Assembly: GCA_033297075.1 (NCBI GenBank)
Contig: MU858331.1
Coordinates: 1 to 29,506 of the forward strand
From: Rhypophila decipiens
Taxonomy: Eukaryota > Ascomycota > Sordariomycetes > Sordariales > Naviculisporaceae
Reading direction: 5' to 3'
Length of the DNA: 29,506 nt
The notes under the pieces are model-generated. The model made no database searches. It saw only the letters and a program-made list of their open reading frames with translations, and had not been told where the DNA came from. Below are positions 1 to 8,947 of the stretch, one piece after another; the stretch's first letter is position 1; every line of letters begins with the position of its first letter. Both the position numbers and the translations under genes were made by a program.

Positions 1-92
1 TTACCGCGTACAACCTTCCTTCCAAACTGTCAACCCCCCCGTTAGGCGTCCGGCCTTGCAGTCTGTACCTACCCAGGTGTCAGGTTGTAACA
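1..92 (+). repeat. 3' end of an LTR (retrotransposon 5' LTR, cut by the window edge)
   Basis: These 92 bases match the last 89 bases of the complete solo LTR at 10139-10570, with only small indels in C- and T-runs and the same terminal TGTAACA. The match stops exactly at the CA end in both places. Here the sequence then runs into a gag-like reading frame, so this is most likely the 3' end of a 5' LTR followed by internal element sequence. The rest of the LTR lies outside the window. Confidence 0.85.
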
Positions 93-207
93 GTTGTTCG
101 GAGGGTGGAAGCCCTGATCTGACTAGTATAGAGATATCGTTGTAGCCAGTTAGCTAGTCTAATTATAGTAAAGAGGCATTTCCAGATACGGTATAGCGTT
201 CAACATT

Positions 208-831
208 ATGATGGTCCCGGATCTACAGCCGCCAGGTTCTTCTGGGTCGACCAGTTCGTCGGGTTCTTCCAGTTCAAATTATTCCTCGGCAGATGACAGA
301 GCATCATATCCGACAACCGGGCAATGTCAAGCGCCGCTAGAGACGAGCCGTCGGTCTGGAACTCCACGCCGACCCCAGCCCCAGCCCCGGCGGAACCCCA
401 ATAGGGACAGCTACAGTCGACAGCCTGACGACTTTCCGAGTCGTGAGCGCCATAGGTCCACTAGCAGTGAGTCTAGACACCACCGACGCCGCAGGCACGA
501 CACGGCTGGCAGGCAGTCGGATGTTTAAGGATCGCTGGCGCGACGTCAATGGAGTCAGAGACCTCACTATGGTTACGAGCCGAACGAACGTCGTAACCAA
601 AGTTCGTCATGCACCTCGCAGTATCATCATGAGGACAGACGTCCATCTAGGAACAATCCCTCCCGCGCCCCTTTTCACCCAAGGCAATCGCAGAGTCAAA
701 TGTCGAGAGCGTCGGCACAGTTCGAGAGTCCATCAGACAATGGCGAGTCAGAGGAAGGTTGGACACGAGTAGAAAATAGAAGGCGGAGGGGAAGGAGGAA
801 CTGCACTATGCGGCAGGTGTATTCAAGGTGT
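208..831 (+). pseudogene. Broken gag-like ORF of an LTR retrotransposon
   Basis: Starting 116 bp after the LTR end, one frame encodes a low-complexity, Ser/Arg/Gln-rich, strongly basic protein. It is interrupted by TAA at 526-528 and then continues in the same frame to about 831, ending in an acidic-then-basic stretch (EEGWTRVENRRRRGRRN). Position and composition suggest the N-terminal or nucleic-acid-binding part of a Gag protein, but I see no zinc knuckle, protease or reverse transcriptase. After about 831 the translation turns into hydrophobic text and soon overlaps the dioxygenase gene, so the element is truncated. An unrelated disordered host protein is possible but less likely next to an LTR end. 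Confidence 0.5.
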
Positions 832-1004
832 GCTAGAAGTCTTCCTATACTGCTCTCAGGGAAACAGCCTGCGCAAGGCTTCCTCATTCATCCATGTTAC
901 ATGTATCTTCCCGTATACTTACTTCAATGTATAATGTTGGTATCGAGCAGCCGATTGATCAAGCCGGTACTGAATATATGCATTGCCCATGTGCACTTGG
1001 TTCT

Positions 1005-2349
1005 TCATGCTGGGGTGAGATCCCCCTTCAAGACCTTGTCTTTGCCACTCGACTCGCCGTTTACTTGCTCCGGCACCTTCTCTTTTTCTTTCTCAGCCTT
1101 GAGCCTCTGTTGCCGCTCAGCTCGCCCCTCGCTCACCGGGTCAAAGTACGCTACATGACAAATACTTGTTAGCAATCACGCCTTACCGGCAAGTAAAAGA
1201 CATGGAAAAACAAACAGGCTAGTAAGACGAATGTTAGGGCTAGATGATACTCACGTTTCTCCCCAAAAACCGTAGTCCGAATGCCCCGTCTTGGAGCTTC
1301 ATACCAGCCCGGAATGACACGATGATTCGTGCACCGATTGTCCCAAAACGCCACGCTACCGACCTCCCATTTCCAGCGGACAGCATGGTCATCGGCCGAG
1401 TGCGTATGATAGGCAAAGAAATCGAGCAACTTGTCCGACTCGACCTTTTTCAGCTCGGCAAAGCCCGTCACGAAACCGGGGTTGACGTTGAGGGCCTTTA
1501 GGCCTGTGACGGGGTGAGTGCGCACGGCTGGATGGTGCGAGTCGAGCGGTGGTCTGTTTGGGCCGACGCCCCAGAGGTCGATTATCGTGTCGTATTGCAG
1601 GCGCGAGGTGTGCACTGCGTGGAGGGTTTCTACGAATTTTCTTTTTTTACACAAACACAAATACATTAGTTACTTGGTCATTCTGACGTAGGGAAAAAGT
1701 TTACTTTAGGGGGCTCGCTGGGGAATCGAACGCACTGCATTGCCCCGGAAAGGGCATCGTAAAGCCCATAGGTCGACACCCAGGCTGTATCGCCCCCTAC
1801 CGCGGGATGTTCTTCCATCCTGAGCATGGAGTAGCTGGGCGGGTTGATCTCGAAAGATGTGTCGGAATGGAAATCGCCAGACGGCCAGGGCGTGTATTTT
1901 AGTATCTCTCTATGGTCTTCCCTGCTTCCTTTGATGACCACGTGCTTGACATCCTTTTGGGCTGGATGCCTGTCGAGAATGCCGTAGTGCTCGAAGAGCT
2001 TGACTTGGCCGTCTGTGTCGAGATCTTGGTCCCGGAAGAAGACCACGCCGCGCTCGGTTACTAGCAGGGCGAGCTCGTCTAGTTGGGTTGGGTTCAGTTG
2101 GGAGAGTTGGATGCCTGAGATGAGGGTTCCCAGGGACTCGGTCAGGTCAGTTAGTTTGATGGAGGGGATGTATAGAAGAGCGGCTTTGGATGGGTCGGCG
2201 AAGGAGGCGCGGTCTTTGGGGGGCGTGATTTCCGAGCGGATGGTCTCGGGGGGTACGTGGGCCGTAATCTTGGGGTTGAATTTGGGATGGAGGGTTATTG
2301 GAAAATTGGAATCTGGGGAGATGTGCTTGCGGGATTCGAGGTGCGCCAT
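1005..2349 (-). CDS. TauD/TfdA-family Fe(II)/2-oxoglutarate dioxygenase
   Basis: Spliced model: 2349-1736, 1640-1255, 1150-1005 (381 aa). Introns at 1641-1735 (donor GTGCGT, CTAAT branch) and 1151-1254 (donor GTGAGT, acceptor ATGTAG) join protein text smoothly (GAMQ-KFVETL and FGEK-PYFDP). The TauD fold shows the iron-binding H161-x-D163 (GDFHSDTSFE), the distal His at about 311 (NHRVIPGW) and the 2-oxoglutarate-binding Arg at about 326 (RRGIRTTVFGEK). The family oxidises taurine, other sulfonates, or related small acids such as aryloxyalkanoates, releasing sulfite or an aldehyde and consuming 2-oxoglutarate and O2. There is no signal peptide, so it is probably cytosolic. The C-terminal 40 residues are charged (KAEKEKEK). 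A sulfonate-type substrate is family inference; the exact substrate is unknown. The gene ends about 175 bp from the retroelement debris. Confidence 0.9.
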
Positions 2350-3606
2350 GGTGGTTGTTTTCTTTGGGGTTGCAGGTTCTGTAGTTGTAACTTGTAAGAG
2401 GCTGGGGTCATCAAACTTGGGGTTGAAGTCTTGACTGCTAGTTATTATTTATTATTTTGTAGTTGAATACACGTCTCGACTCCGCGATATGGGAAATAGG
2501 CCGTCTGTGGGGCTTATCCAATGATTCTCACATCTGGGAACATCGACATGCAGCCCCGGGGTGACGCCATCAAGCTCTGAGAGGACTGCTTATCTTTGTA
2601 TGGTTGAACCCGTTATTTCACCACTCTGACTCTATACTCTCGCCCTTTTCGGTATACTAACCCCGCATCTTTGAATTTGGCGACATTTTAGGGTAGTCGA
2701 TGAAATATTCATCTCGGGACCGGCCCGGCTGATCGGCCGGCCGTGATGAATGCCGGTCTTTTGTTGCATCCGTCCTCGCTCCGACATGTTGCCGTCAATA
2801 CTAGTAGCCTTTGTCCAATGAAAGCTGAAGAAAGGTTCACGCCGTCCGCCCCCATAGCCGTCGATGTGAAGGGTATGCATGACCCAGATCGGGTAACTTT
2901 GCAACCTATCAATTCCCGTGATGTGTTGCACATGGGGCCCATTGGGCCGGTGTGCGCACATTCCCAGGATCTACGATCGATATGCGAGAATCCTCAAGAG
3001 ATCTGGCCGCTGTGGTTGTTCAGCCTTCGGCAGTTGGATGTAAAAGCTCACCTCGGCTTGGTCTCTATTGTCTTTATATGTATTTCAAAGTAAACATGTA
3101 CTACACATGGCGTCCTCCTGACTTCAAGCTGGGTAATGATCTACGACTTCGTTTTCTAGTCTATGTTTTGTTACCCCAGACAGACCAGATTCCCGATCGT
3201 CATCCCTGTCTGCTCACCCTCATCGACGAAATCACAACGATATCCTTTTGCATGTTGTCCCTTCTCATCTTTCTTTTCCTTTCTTTTCTTCGCTTTTTTT
3301 AGCCATATCAGGAATGCCGACCAAACTGGAAGAAGAGTGTATAGCTGCCTTGGCATCGGATATGGGCCCCAGCAAATAGTTGACTCGTCGAGTCAGAATA
3401 ACGAGGTTCTGGGCGGGATCGGTAGACGGAGATAGAAACATCGACCGCCTGGGTCTCTGCGCTCTTCGTGTATATAAAGGAGCCCTGGTCGCCAGTTCGA
3501 CTGCTCTAAATGCTGAGACGTGATCACATCATCTGGCACCAGAAAAAAGCTCCAGCAAGAAACATTTTGACAATCTTTCATACCTCATCCACCCCCAACC
3601 GTTACC
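2350..3606. other. Intergenic region, divergent promoters of dioxygenase and HsbA-like genes
   Basis: No convincing gene is seen. The stretch separates two divergently transcribed genes. It holds a GC-rich palindromic cluster at 2720-2743 and an AT-rich inverted repeat at 2699-2713 (gatgaa, ata, ttcatc). It also has a long pyrimidine tract around 3255-3300 and a TATA box close to the right-hand gene. Short open frames here have no recognisable content. Confidence 0.6.
3471..3480 (+). promoter_or_regulatory. TATA box of the HsbA-like gene
   Basis: TATATAAAGG lies 127 bp upstream of the ATG at 3607. It is a near-consensus TATA element in a position expected for a strongly or inducibly expressed fungal gene. 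Confidence 0.6.
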
Positions 3607-4344
3607 ATGTATCCTCGCAGCCTTTTCTCGGCCATCGTGGGACCTGTGCTGATCGCCACACGAGCTATCTGTGCGGTTGATGCTCCAGGTGCTATCGCCC
3701 TCTTCAACGGGCTTCAGGCCAAGGCGGAGGAAGTTCGCACAGCAGCTAACAACCTCCCTGCCCTGGCCTGTATTGGGAATAATGGGTATACGGTATGCTA
3801 CCCCAGACCTCTTTCACCTTGTCATCAGCACGAGGTAGACTACGTACTCAACCCGTGCACCATCACAGGCGGTCGCGGGCGAAGTCGACGAGCTCAGCAC
3901 CCAGCTGGCCAGCGCTGCGTCCCAGCTCTTGGGGAGCACACGACTCCCCGACGACGTCGCAGTCTACCAGCCCGTGTTCGACGCCTTCTACGGATACTCG
4001 TTGGTCCAGCGACGGTTCCTGGCCATCCTGGCCACCAAGTCCTGTCTCCCCGGTGGCGTGATTTGCGCAGCTCTGCCGACCACTGCCCGCAGCGCCATCA
4101 AAAACTCCATCGTCACGTTGAAGGCCAGAATCCAGGTACATATTCTCCCCTTCCGGGTCCCTTTAGTATTCTCACCTGTCTCAATGCTAACACATGTGAC
4201 GTTTGTCTCTAGAGTCTCGCAGACAACTTCAAATACTTGATGCCCACATCGGGAGCCTCCAAGATCGACGGCGTCAGCGGTACAGACATGTTGCTTTGTG
4301 ATGTTGTTATTGGGTCCTATGGGGGATTGGTCAATTTCGGATGA
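3607..4344 (+). CDS. Small secreted protein, HsbA-like (hydrophobic surface-binding / cell-wall protein)
   Basis: Spliced model: 3607-3792, 3869-4135, 4213-4344 (194 aa). Both introns (76 and 77 bp) are phase 0: the first has donor GTATGC and acceptor CACAG, the second has donor GTACAT, a GCTAAC branch and acceptor CTCTAG. Residues 1 to about 23 look like a signal peptide ending near AICAVDA. The mature part is Ala/Leu-rich and mostly helical, with a pattern (GLQAKAEEVRTAANNL, ELSTQLASAASQLLG, RFLAILATKSCLPGGVICAALP) like HsbA/Mp1-type proteins, which coat hydrophobic surfaces or sit in the wall. Cysteines fall at 55, 121, 128 and 180 of the precursor. The start follows CCGTTACC. Family assignment is by overall pattern only; an unrelated secreted helical protein is possible. 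Confidence 0.6.
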
Positions 4345-4671
4345 GATCTGTTAATACTGCAAGGAGAATACCTCCAAAGGAGACAGACAAACAGTCTTTA
4401 AATGAACGGACGCTCGTTTCAGTTGCTTTGTAATATCCGCTCCATGTTACGCCTGTAAATTGGCCAGACACTCGTTCAAGCTCAAGTTATTCAGGTCCCC
4501 ATATGCTACATATCGGCTTTCCGAGGCTTAAAGCACCGCTCCGAGAATATAGTTCAGTGACTGATAATAACGTTAGCCAACCAGAGCCGTTTTCGAAGAA
4601 TAAACCACATAACTAGTTCCAGTCACAATATAGCTACTTTAAATACTCGTCCTCACATACCTACCCACTAC
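4345..4671. other. Convergent 3' intergenic region
   Basis: This stretch lies between the 3' ends of the HsbA-like gene and the methyltransferase. It is AT-rich with no readable gene and presumably holds the two polyadenylation regions. Confidence 0.6.
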
Positions 4672-5541
4672 CTATTTCTCAGCAACAGCGACCCACTGGC
4701 TCGCCGTCATAGTCACCTTCCCGCCCTCAACCTTGGATCCAGGCTGCGTCTTCAACAACCCCGCAAGCATATCCACCTCCTCGTCCCACTTCTCCTCATC
4801 ACCATCACACCAATCCCCGAAAACGCCCCCCAAGTAAGCCCACGTCTTCTCCGCCCACGCTCTCAACTCGTCCCCGTCCTCTACGACGGTCCTCACCTCG
4901 TGACTCTCCATCCGCATCTTGCCCTCCTCAAACCCAGCCTGCATCAACACCTCTTTCAGCTGCTTCCCATCCGTCCAACTAACAGGCGGCGCCTTCGCCT
5001 CGCCGCCGCCGCCGCCGCGGAACGCCTTGTGCACCAGCACGATGGGGAGCAACCACGTGATAGCCTTCCAGCAGTTCACGACTGCGAACCCGCCCGGCTT
5101 GAGCGTGCGGTACATTTCCCGCGTGGCGTCGAGTCCAGTCGAGGACATGAAGATGATGGCCATGTTCATCATGTCGTAGTCGAAGAATCCGTCGGAAAAG
5201 TTTGTGTTTTCGGATTTCTGGTTGGATATTTGCATGGCTCAGTTGTGTTGCGCTGCGTCGGCCGAGAGTACATCTAGGAATGTTTGGTCCATGTCGGTTG
5301 CGTAGATGGTGATGTCGTTGTCCGAGGGACTGGCGTTCTGCAGGAGGATATGGCGCGAGACGATGCCGCTGCCACAGGCATTGTCGTGGACGGTAGAGCC
5401 CGGCTTGGTACCGCCTGGTATGAGAGCTAGGTTGTGGGCGGCGAATGCCGAAATTGTTTTCCCGCCTGTGGTCTCGTAGGTGGTGACTTTTGCTTTGCCG
5501 CTGAGGAGCGCGGCAGCTTGTTTGGGCAGTTTTCCTTTCAT
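4672..5541 (-). pseudogene. SAM-dependent class I methyltransferase with an in-frame TGA (likely pseudogene)
   Basis: One frame runs from ATG at 5541 to a stop at 4672 and is interrupted only by TGA at 5239-5241, after codon 100. On both sides the text is a good class I methyltransferase. The SAM-binding motif I is DNACGSG (residues 53-59), followed by post-I YATDMD (80-85). After the TGA come the motif II region FSDGFFDYDMMNM and motif III TLKPGGFAVVNCW. Total length about 289 codons fits the family. In related fungal enzymes, as I recall, the interrupted position is usually Trp (GW/NW), so TGG to TGA is the simple reading. An alternative is a 54-nt intron (5271 to 5218, GTACTC...CAACCAG) that keeps frame, but it would delete 18 codons of the core. 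No signal peptide; cytosolic; substrate unknown. Confidence 0.75.
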
Positions 5542-6416
5542 GATATATTACAGTTGAGTGAGAATGTCATGCGAGCCAGAGTAGATGAGGTCTCCCTCCA
5601 ACTTTGTACGCTCCATTTCTCTTCAAATTGAGGGATTCCAATTTCCCCTCGCCAAACGTTAGTGCTGACGAGGACCCTATTGACCATTTGACTGGACCAT
5701 ACGAATGATACCGTGCCAAGCACTCCTTCGCATTCTCGAGTCCGAGGCTTCTTCCTTCTTACTCGGCAAGCACCCCGGAGTCCCGGCGAGGACATGGATT
5801 CGCAATTTTACTATTACGATATCATAATCTCTGTGGCTGGCTCAGCATTCCTACTAATGCGCGTCTCCCACCACTATGGAATTGACACTTGACTCTCCTA
5901 CGGATAATTGAAGCAACTTTCTTGATGTTATTGGATAGCACAGACTTGTGGCATTGGAAAATCCAAGTACTGTGGTCCAGTCTTACATTTCAGCCAGCCT
6001 TAAAACATATTCCAATCTCATTACAGATTCTGGCTTCCTCTGGACATGCTACATAAGCTGAAAGGCAGGAAAGACCAATTGAAAGGATCGATCGTATCGT
6101 TGAGTAGAATCGAGCTGGCGCTACCATTGAGATCACCGATAGGCTAGAGTAGCTCGCCTGCCCCGTCCAGCTAGCGAGAACACATATCCGTGTTGTTTCA
6201 GCCAGCCTAAAGAATCATAAGAATCTAATAAGACTTAGAGTATCGCAGCTGTGGAGGGCTGTGGACACTCCGAGTCAATATGGCAAGGTCATCGATATAT
6301 AAGATCTTGAATGTTCCTCTTCGTTGATATCTTGAAAACTCTTACCCTCAAGCTTGACAGATCATCCAAGTCCAAAAGTCTGGTCTTCATCACCTGTACT
6401 TCAAATATCTTGCACC
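5542..6416. other. Intergenic region between divergent genes
   Basis: No supported gene. The stretch is moderately AT-rich and carries two copies of a short phrase (cagccagcct, near 5990 and 6200). It ends in a TATA box upstream of the right-hand gene. Confidence 0.5.
6296..6302 (+). promoter_or_regulatory. TATA box of the unrecognised gene at 6417
   Basis: TATATAA lies about 115 bp upstream of the ATG at 6417, the same spacing seen for the other TATA-containing genes in the window. Confidence 0.5.
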
Positions 6417-7415
6417 ATGCCTCTCACAGTCACTTTCCCCGTTTCCAACTCGGTCCCTTTCTACCTCCCCCTTCTTGACATTCCTGTCTTCTCCCAGAAT
6501 ATCACCGTCTCCTTCAAAGACGGCACCCATCTCTTCAGCTCCCCGGATTTCAAAATTGGAACAGACTACACCCATGGCGAGCGTGCCATTTTCGGCCGCC
6601 TTGTTTTCCGATACACCTACGACTCATGCAATCAATGCATCACCGTCTGCGGAACGGACTATCCCTCAGCCGATGGCATGAGCCTCATCAGCCACCAGGA
6701 AGGAAGCGAATCCCAGGAAGGAGAAGACACTTGCGTCGAGCATGCCGCCGAAAACGTTGGCTTCCCAGCTGACGAGCTTCACGGCCGCCCTTCTTGGAAC
6801 TACCACTCCCAACTGATGCCCGGCGCGGCCAAAGCCATCAAGACCATAGTTCGCGACGCCAACGAGGCTCTCCTGGCTTTTCTAAAATGCTTCACCGCCT
6901 CGGACACGCCCACGCCCGTCTCCGTCATCACTCGAAGCCTGCCACCTATCCTTCCGCTGCCAATCTATCACTCTCTTACCTCGGTCCACCGTGATGGTAA
7001 ATTCCTGGAGACCTACGACCCCACCAAGACCTACCTCGCCATCGACCGCATCAACCCGATCGACTCAACCTATAAAGGAACCCAAGATCTAACTGGCGGA
7101 TGGGAATTCGCCAACGTAATTGGCTCAACCAACGATCCTCGCGTTGGCAATGATTCATGGATTAAACTTTGGAAGTGCGCTTGCAAGGCCGACCCTAAGC
7201 TATGCACCTCCTACAAGTTCGGCGGTTTTGATTGTGGTGGTAGGCTGCTTGGGGGTCATGTTATTGCTGGTCAGCAGGCTACCAGAGTTGGCAAAGGCTC
7301 GAACGATGTTTTGATTGTGCCGATTTGCACACGTCATAATAACAACGACAATGTTTACATGAGTGTGATTGAGAACTTCAAGGCCGTTGTATTGAACAAC
7401 TACATGGGGTCTTGA
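6417..7415 (+). CDS. Unrecognised protein with a C-terminal Cys/His (G-x-HV ... P-x-C-x2-HN) motif
   Basis: Intronless, 332 aa. ATG at 6417 (context TGCACC) is the first ATG in a frame open from further upstream. I do not recognise the protein. The N-terminal half has beta-like text without a signal peptide or membrane helix, and includes a C-x2-C-x3-C cluster (CNQCITVC). The middle is helical and Pro-rich. The last 80 residues are the most distinctive: cysteines at 254, 256, 263 and 273, then GGHV (279-282), then IVPICTRHNNND (302-313). That order resembles small bacterial and phage zinc-binding proteins that read G-A-H-V then Y-I-V-P-L-C-x2-H/C-N, sometimes likened to HNH-type folds. This resemblance is from memory and unconfirmed. 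Lys, Asn and aromatic residues follow to the end (NNYMGS). Confidence 0.75.
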   Translation: MPLTVTFPVSNSVPFYLPLLDIPVFSQNITVSFKDGTHLFSSPDFKIGTDYTHGERAIFGRLVFRYTYDSCNQCITVCGTDYPSADGMSLISHQEGSESQEGEDTCVEHAAENVGFPADELHGRPSWNYHSQLMPGAAKAIKTIVRDANEALLAFLKCFTASDTPTPVSVITRSLPPILPLPIYHSLTSVHRDGKFLETYDPTKTYLAIDRINPIDSTYKGTQDLTGGWEFANVIGSTNDPRVGNDSWIKLWKCACKADPKLCTSYKFGGFDCGGRLLGGHVIAGQQATRVGKGSNDVLIVPICTRHNNNDNVYMSVIENFKAVVLNNYMGS

Positions 7416-8029
7416 GATACCACTGGAGCTACAAAGAAAATGGGTTGGTTGCATCTGGCAAGATGGTTACGGCTTTTGTTCCCAGACCGGCTTTTATATT
7501 CACATTATCATTCTTTTAGAGACAGATATCAGGCTATTTCTCCCCAGCGTATCACACATGCAAGGTCTATTTGATGCTGAAAACTGCGTGTTACTATGAT
7601 ATGGTTATGTGTCTTGGCTGAGAGTCCTCCGTCGGATCGTTTATAAATTTCGTGTACCAATATCGTCCCCATGTGTAGCAGGCTCCCAGAGGTTAGGCCA
7701 CACAAATGACGCTTATTCTCACCACCTCCGCCCGCATCTCAAGTACACAAAAGGACGCCAGTCTGAGTAACGTTCTACATGTACGGATATGATGAGGGCC
7801 CGGGGAAGAAAGCTCAAAGTCCCGGGCAGGGTTCTACAACGTTTCAGGTGCTCTGAGTCAAGGGCTGGTGAAAATCTTATACAGAACAACTCCAATAGAA
7901 AAGTGCCTGGTAGCATACCCGGACAGCAGCAGGCAACATCACCAGGCTATGAACATCGAACTCCATTACCACACAAACTTGGACTCAAACTCTTTGCTTG
8001 ACCATCAAAAACACACCGACGCCAAAATA
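7416..8029. other. Intergenic region upstream of the KP4-like gene
   Basis: No gene seen. An in-frame extension of the downstream ORF back to an ATG at 7868 exists, but it would put 54 non-secretory residues before an obvious signal peptide, so it is treated as 5' untranslated sequence. Confidence 0.55.
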
Positions 8030-8659
8030 ATGAACCTCAAGGCCACTCTGACATGTCTCCTCTGCATAGTAGTCCTATCGACTACCGCAGCCCCAGCAAA
8101 CCAAACCAACAACTTGGAACCCCCAATCGACGACCTAAGCCACCAAGAAAAAGCCATCTCCATGTCCCCAGTAGTCGAACCGCCAACAAATGATCCCATA
8201 AACCCACTACGAATAGTACCCCCAACCCACCCCCCTACAGAGGAAATCCCCGGTCCCCTCCCAGAACTTGAAGACGACCTAACCCCAGACGACTACATCC
8301 CAAGCTACGACTGCGACGGCTCGGTAATGTGCGACGCCATGAGCGTAGCCTGGTGCGACGACGCAGTAAACTTTTACCTCACCCGCACCGACTCGGCTTA
8401 CTACGGTACCACTGCGAACGAGACCCGCCGGGGAGCCTGCACCGGGTGGGGATCCATCGGGTGCGCTGTCTTCATCCAGGGAAACGACGATCCGAAATGC
8501 AGGCGCACTGGAAATCAAATGTGGTGGGACTATCAGGATATTCGCAAGCAAGGACAGTGTTGGAGCTGCGGGACTAAGCACTGGTATCCGGGGTGCATGA
8601 CTACTATTGGCTATGTTAGCTGGTGCAAGAGTGATTTGTTGGAGCATTATCTTGACTGA
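8030..8659 (+). CDS. Secreted cysteine-rich KP4-like (killer-toxin-fold) protein
   Basis: Intronless, 209 aa from ATG 8030, chosen because it starts a clear signal peptide (about residues 1-21, ending STTAAPA). Residues 22-92 form a Pro/Asp/Glu-rich linker. Residues 93-209 form a compact domain with ten cysteines (95, 101, 109, 137, 145, 157, 177, 180, 189, 199). The spacing and the phrases CAVFIQG, DYQDIRKQGQCWSCG and TIGYVSWC fit the KP4-like family. KP4 itself has ten cysteines in five disulfides and acts on calcium uptake of target cells (established knowledge). Cellular KP4-like proteins are widespread in ascomycetes and often of unknown role, so toxicity should not be assumed. There is one N-glycosylation sequon in the linker (NQT, 25) and one in the domain (NET, 130). 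It is convergent with the 2EXR-like remnant. Confidence 0.65.
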   Translation: MNLKATLTCLLCIVVLSTTAAPANQTNNLEPPIDDLSHQEKAISMSPVVEPPTNDPINPLRIVPPTHPPTEEIPGPLPELEDDLTPDDYIPSYDCDGSVMCDAMSVAWCDDAVNFYLTRTDSAYYGTTANETRRGACTGWGSIGCAVFIQGNDDPKCRRTGNQMWWDYQDIRKQGQCWSCGTKHWYPGCMTTIGYVSWCKSDLLEHYLD

Positions 8660-8947
8660 AGGGTTGGGCAATATCAGTAGACGACTCCGTATATTCACTC
8701 CCACATCTTTCTATCTTGGCATCCGAGCATCCATAACCAAATCTTCGGCCCTTCACCGGTTGATCGACGTAGCCACTCATGTTGCTATCTACCAAATAGA
8801 AACTTTCTGCCCGGAATCCATTCCTCCTTCCAGGCTTTAGCCTCAGTTCATCGACCCTCCCCCTCCCCAGCAGCACCCTTGGGCTGTTTCCCCTTTTCGT
8901 TGTTGTTTTCCTGAGCACAAGCCTCCTCGATGTCCACTCGCTCACGC

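Noticed and set aside
5239..5241. Repeat-induced point mutation as cause of the methyltransferase stop
   Set aside because: The inferred change (TGG to TGA, a C to T on the plus strand followed by C) is not in the CpA context typical of RIP, and the surrounding gene is not visibly depleted of CpA.
6354..6416. Extension of the unrecognised gene to 6354
   Set aside because: The codon there is TTG; the first ATG in the frame is at 6417, with the TATA box at a suitable distance.
7868..8029. Upstream ATG of the KP4-like gene at 7868
   Set aside because: It would bury the clear signal peptide behind 54 polar residues, so ATG 8030 is preferred.
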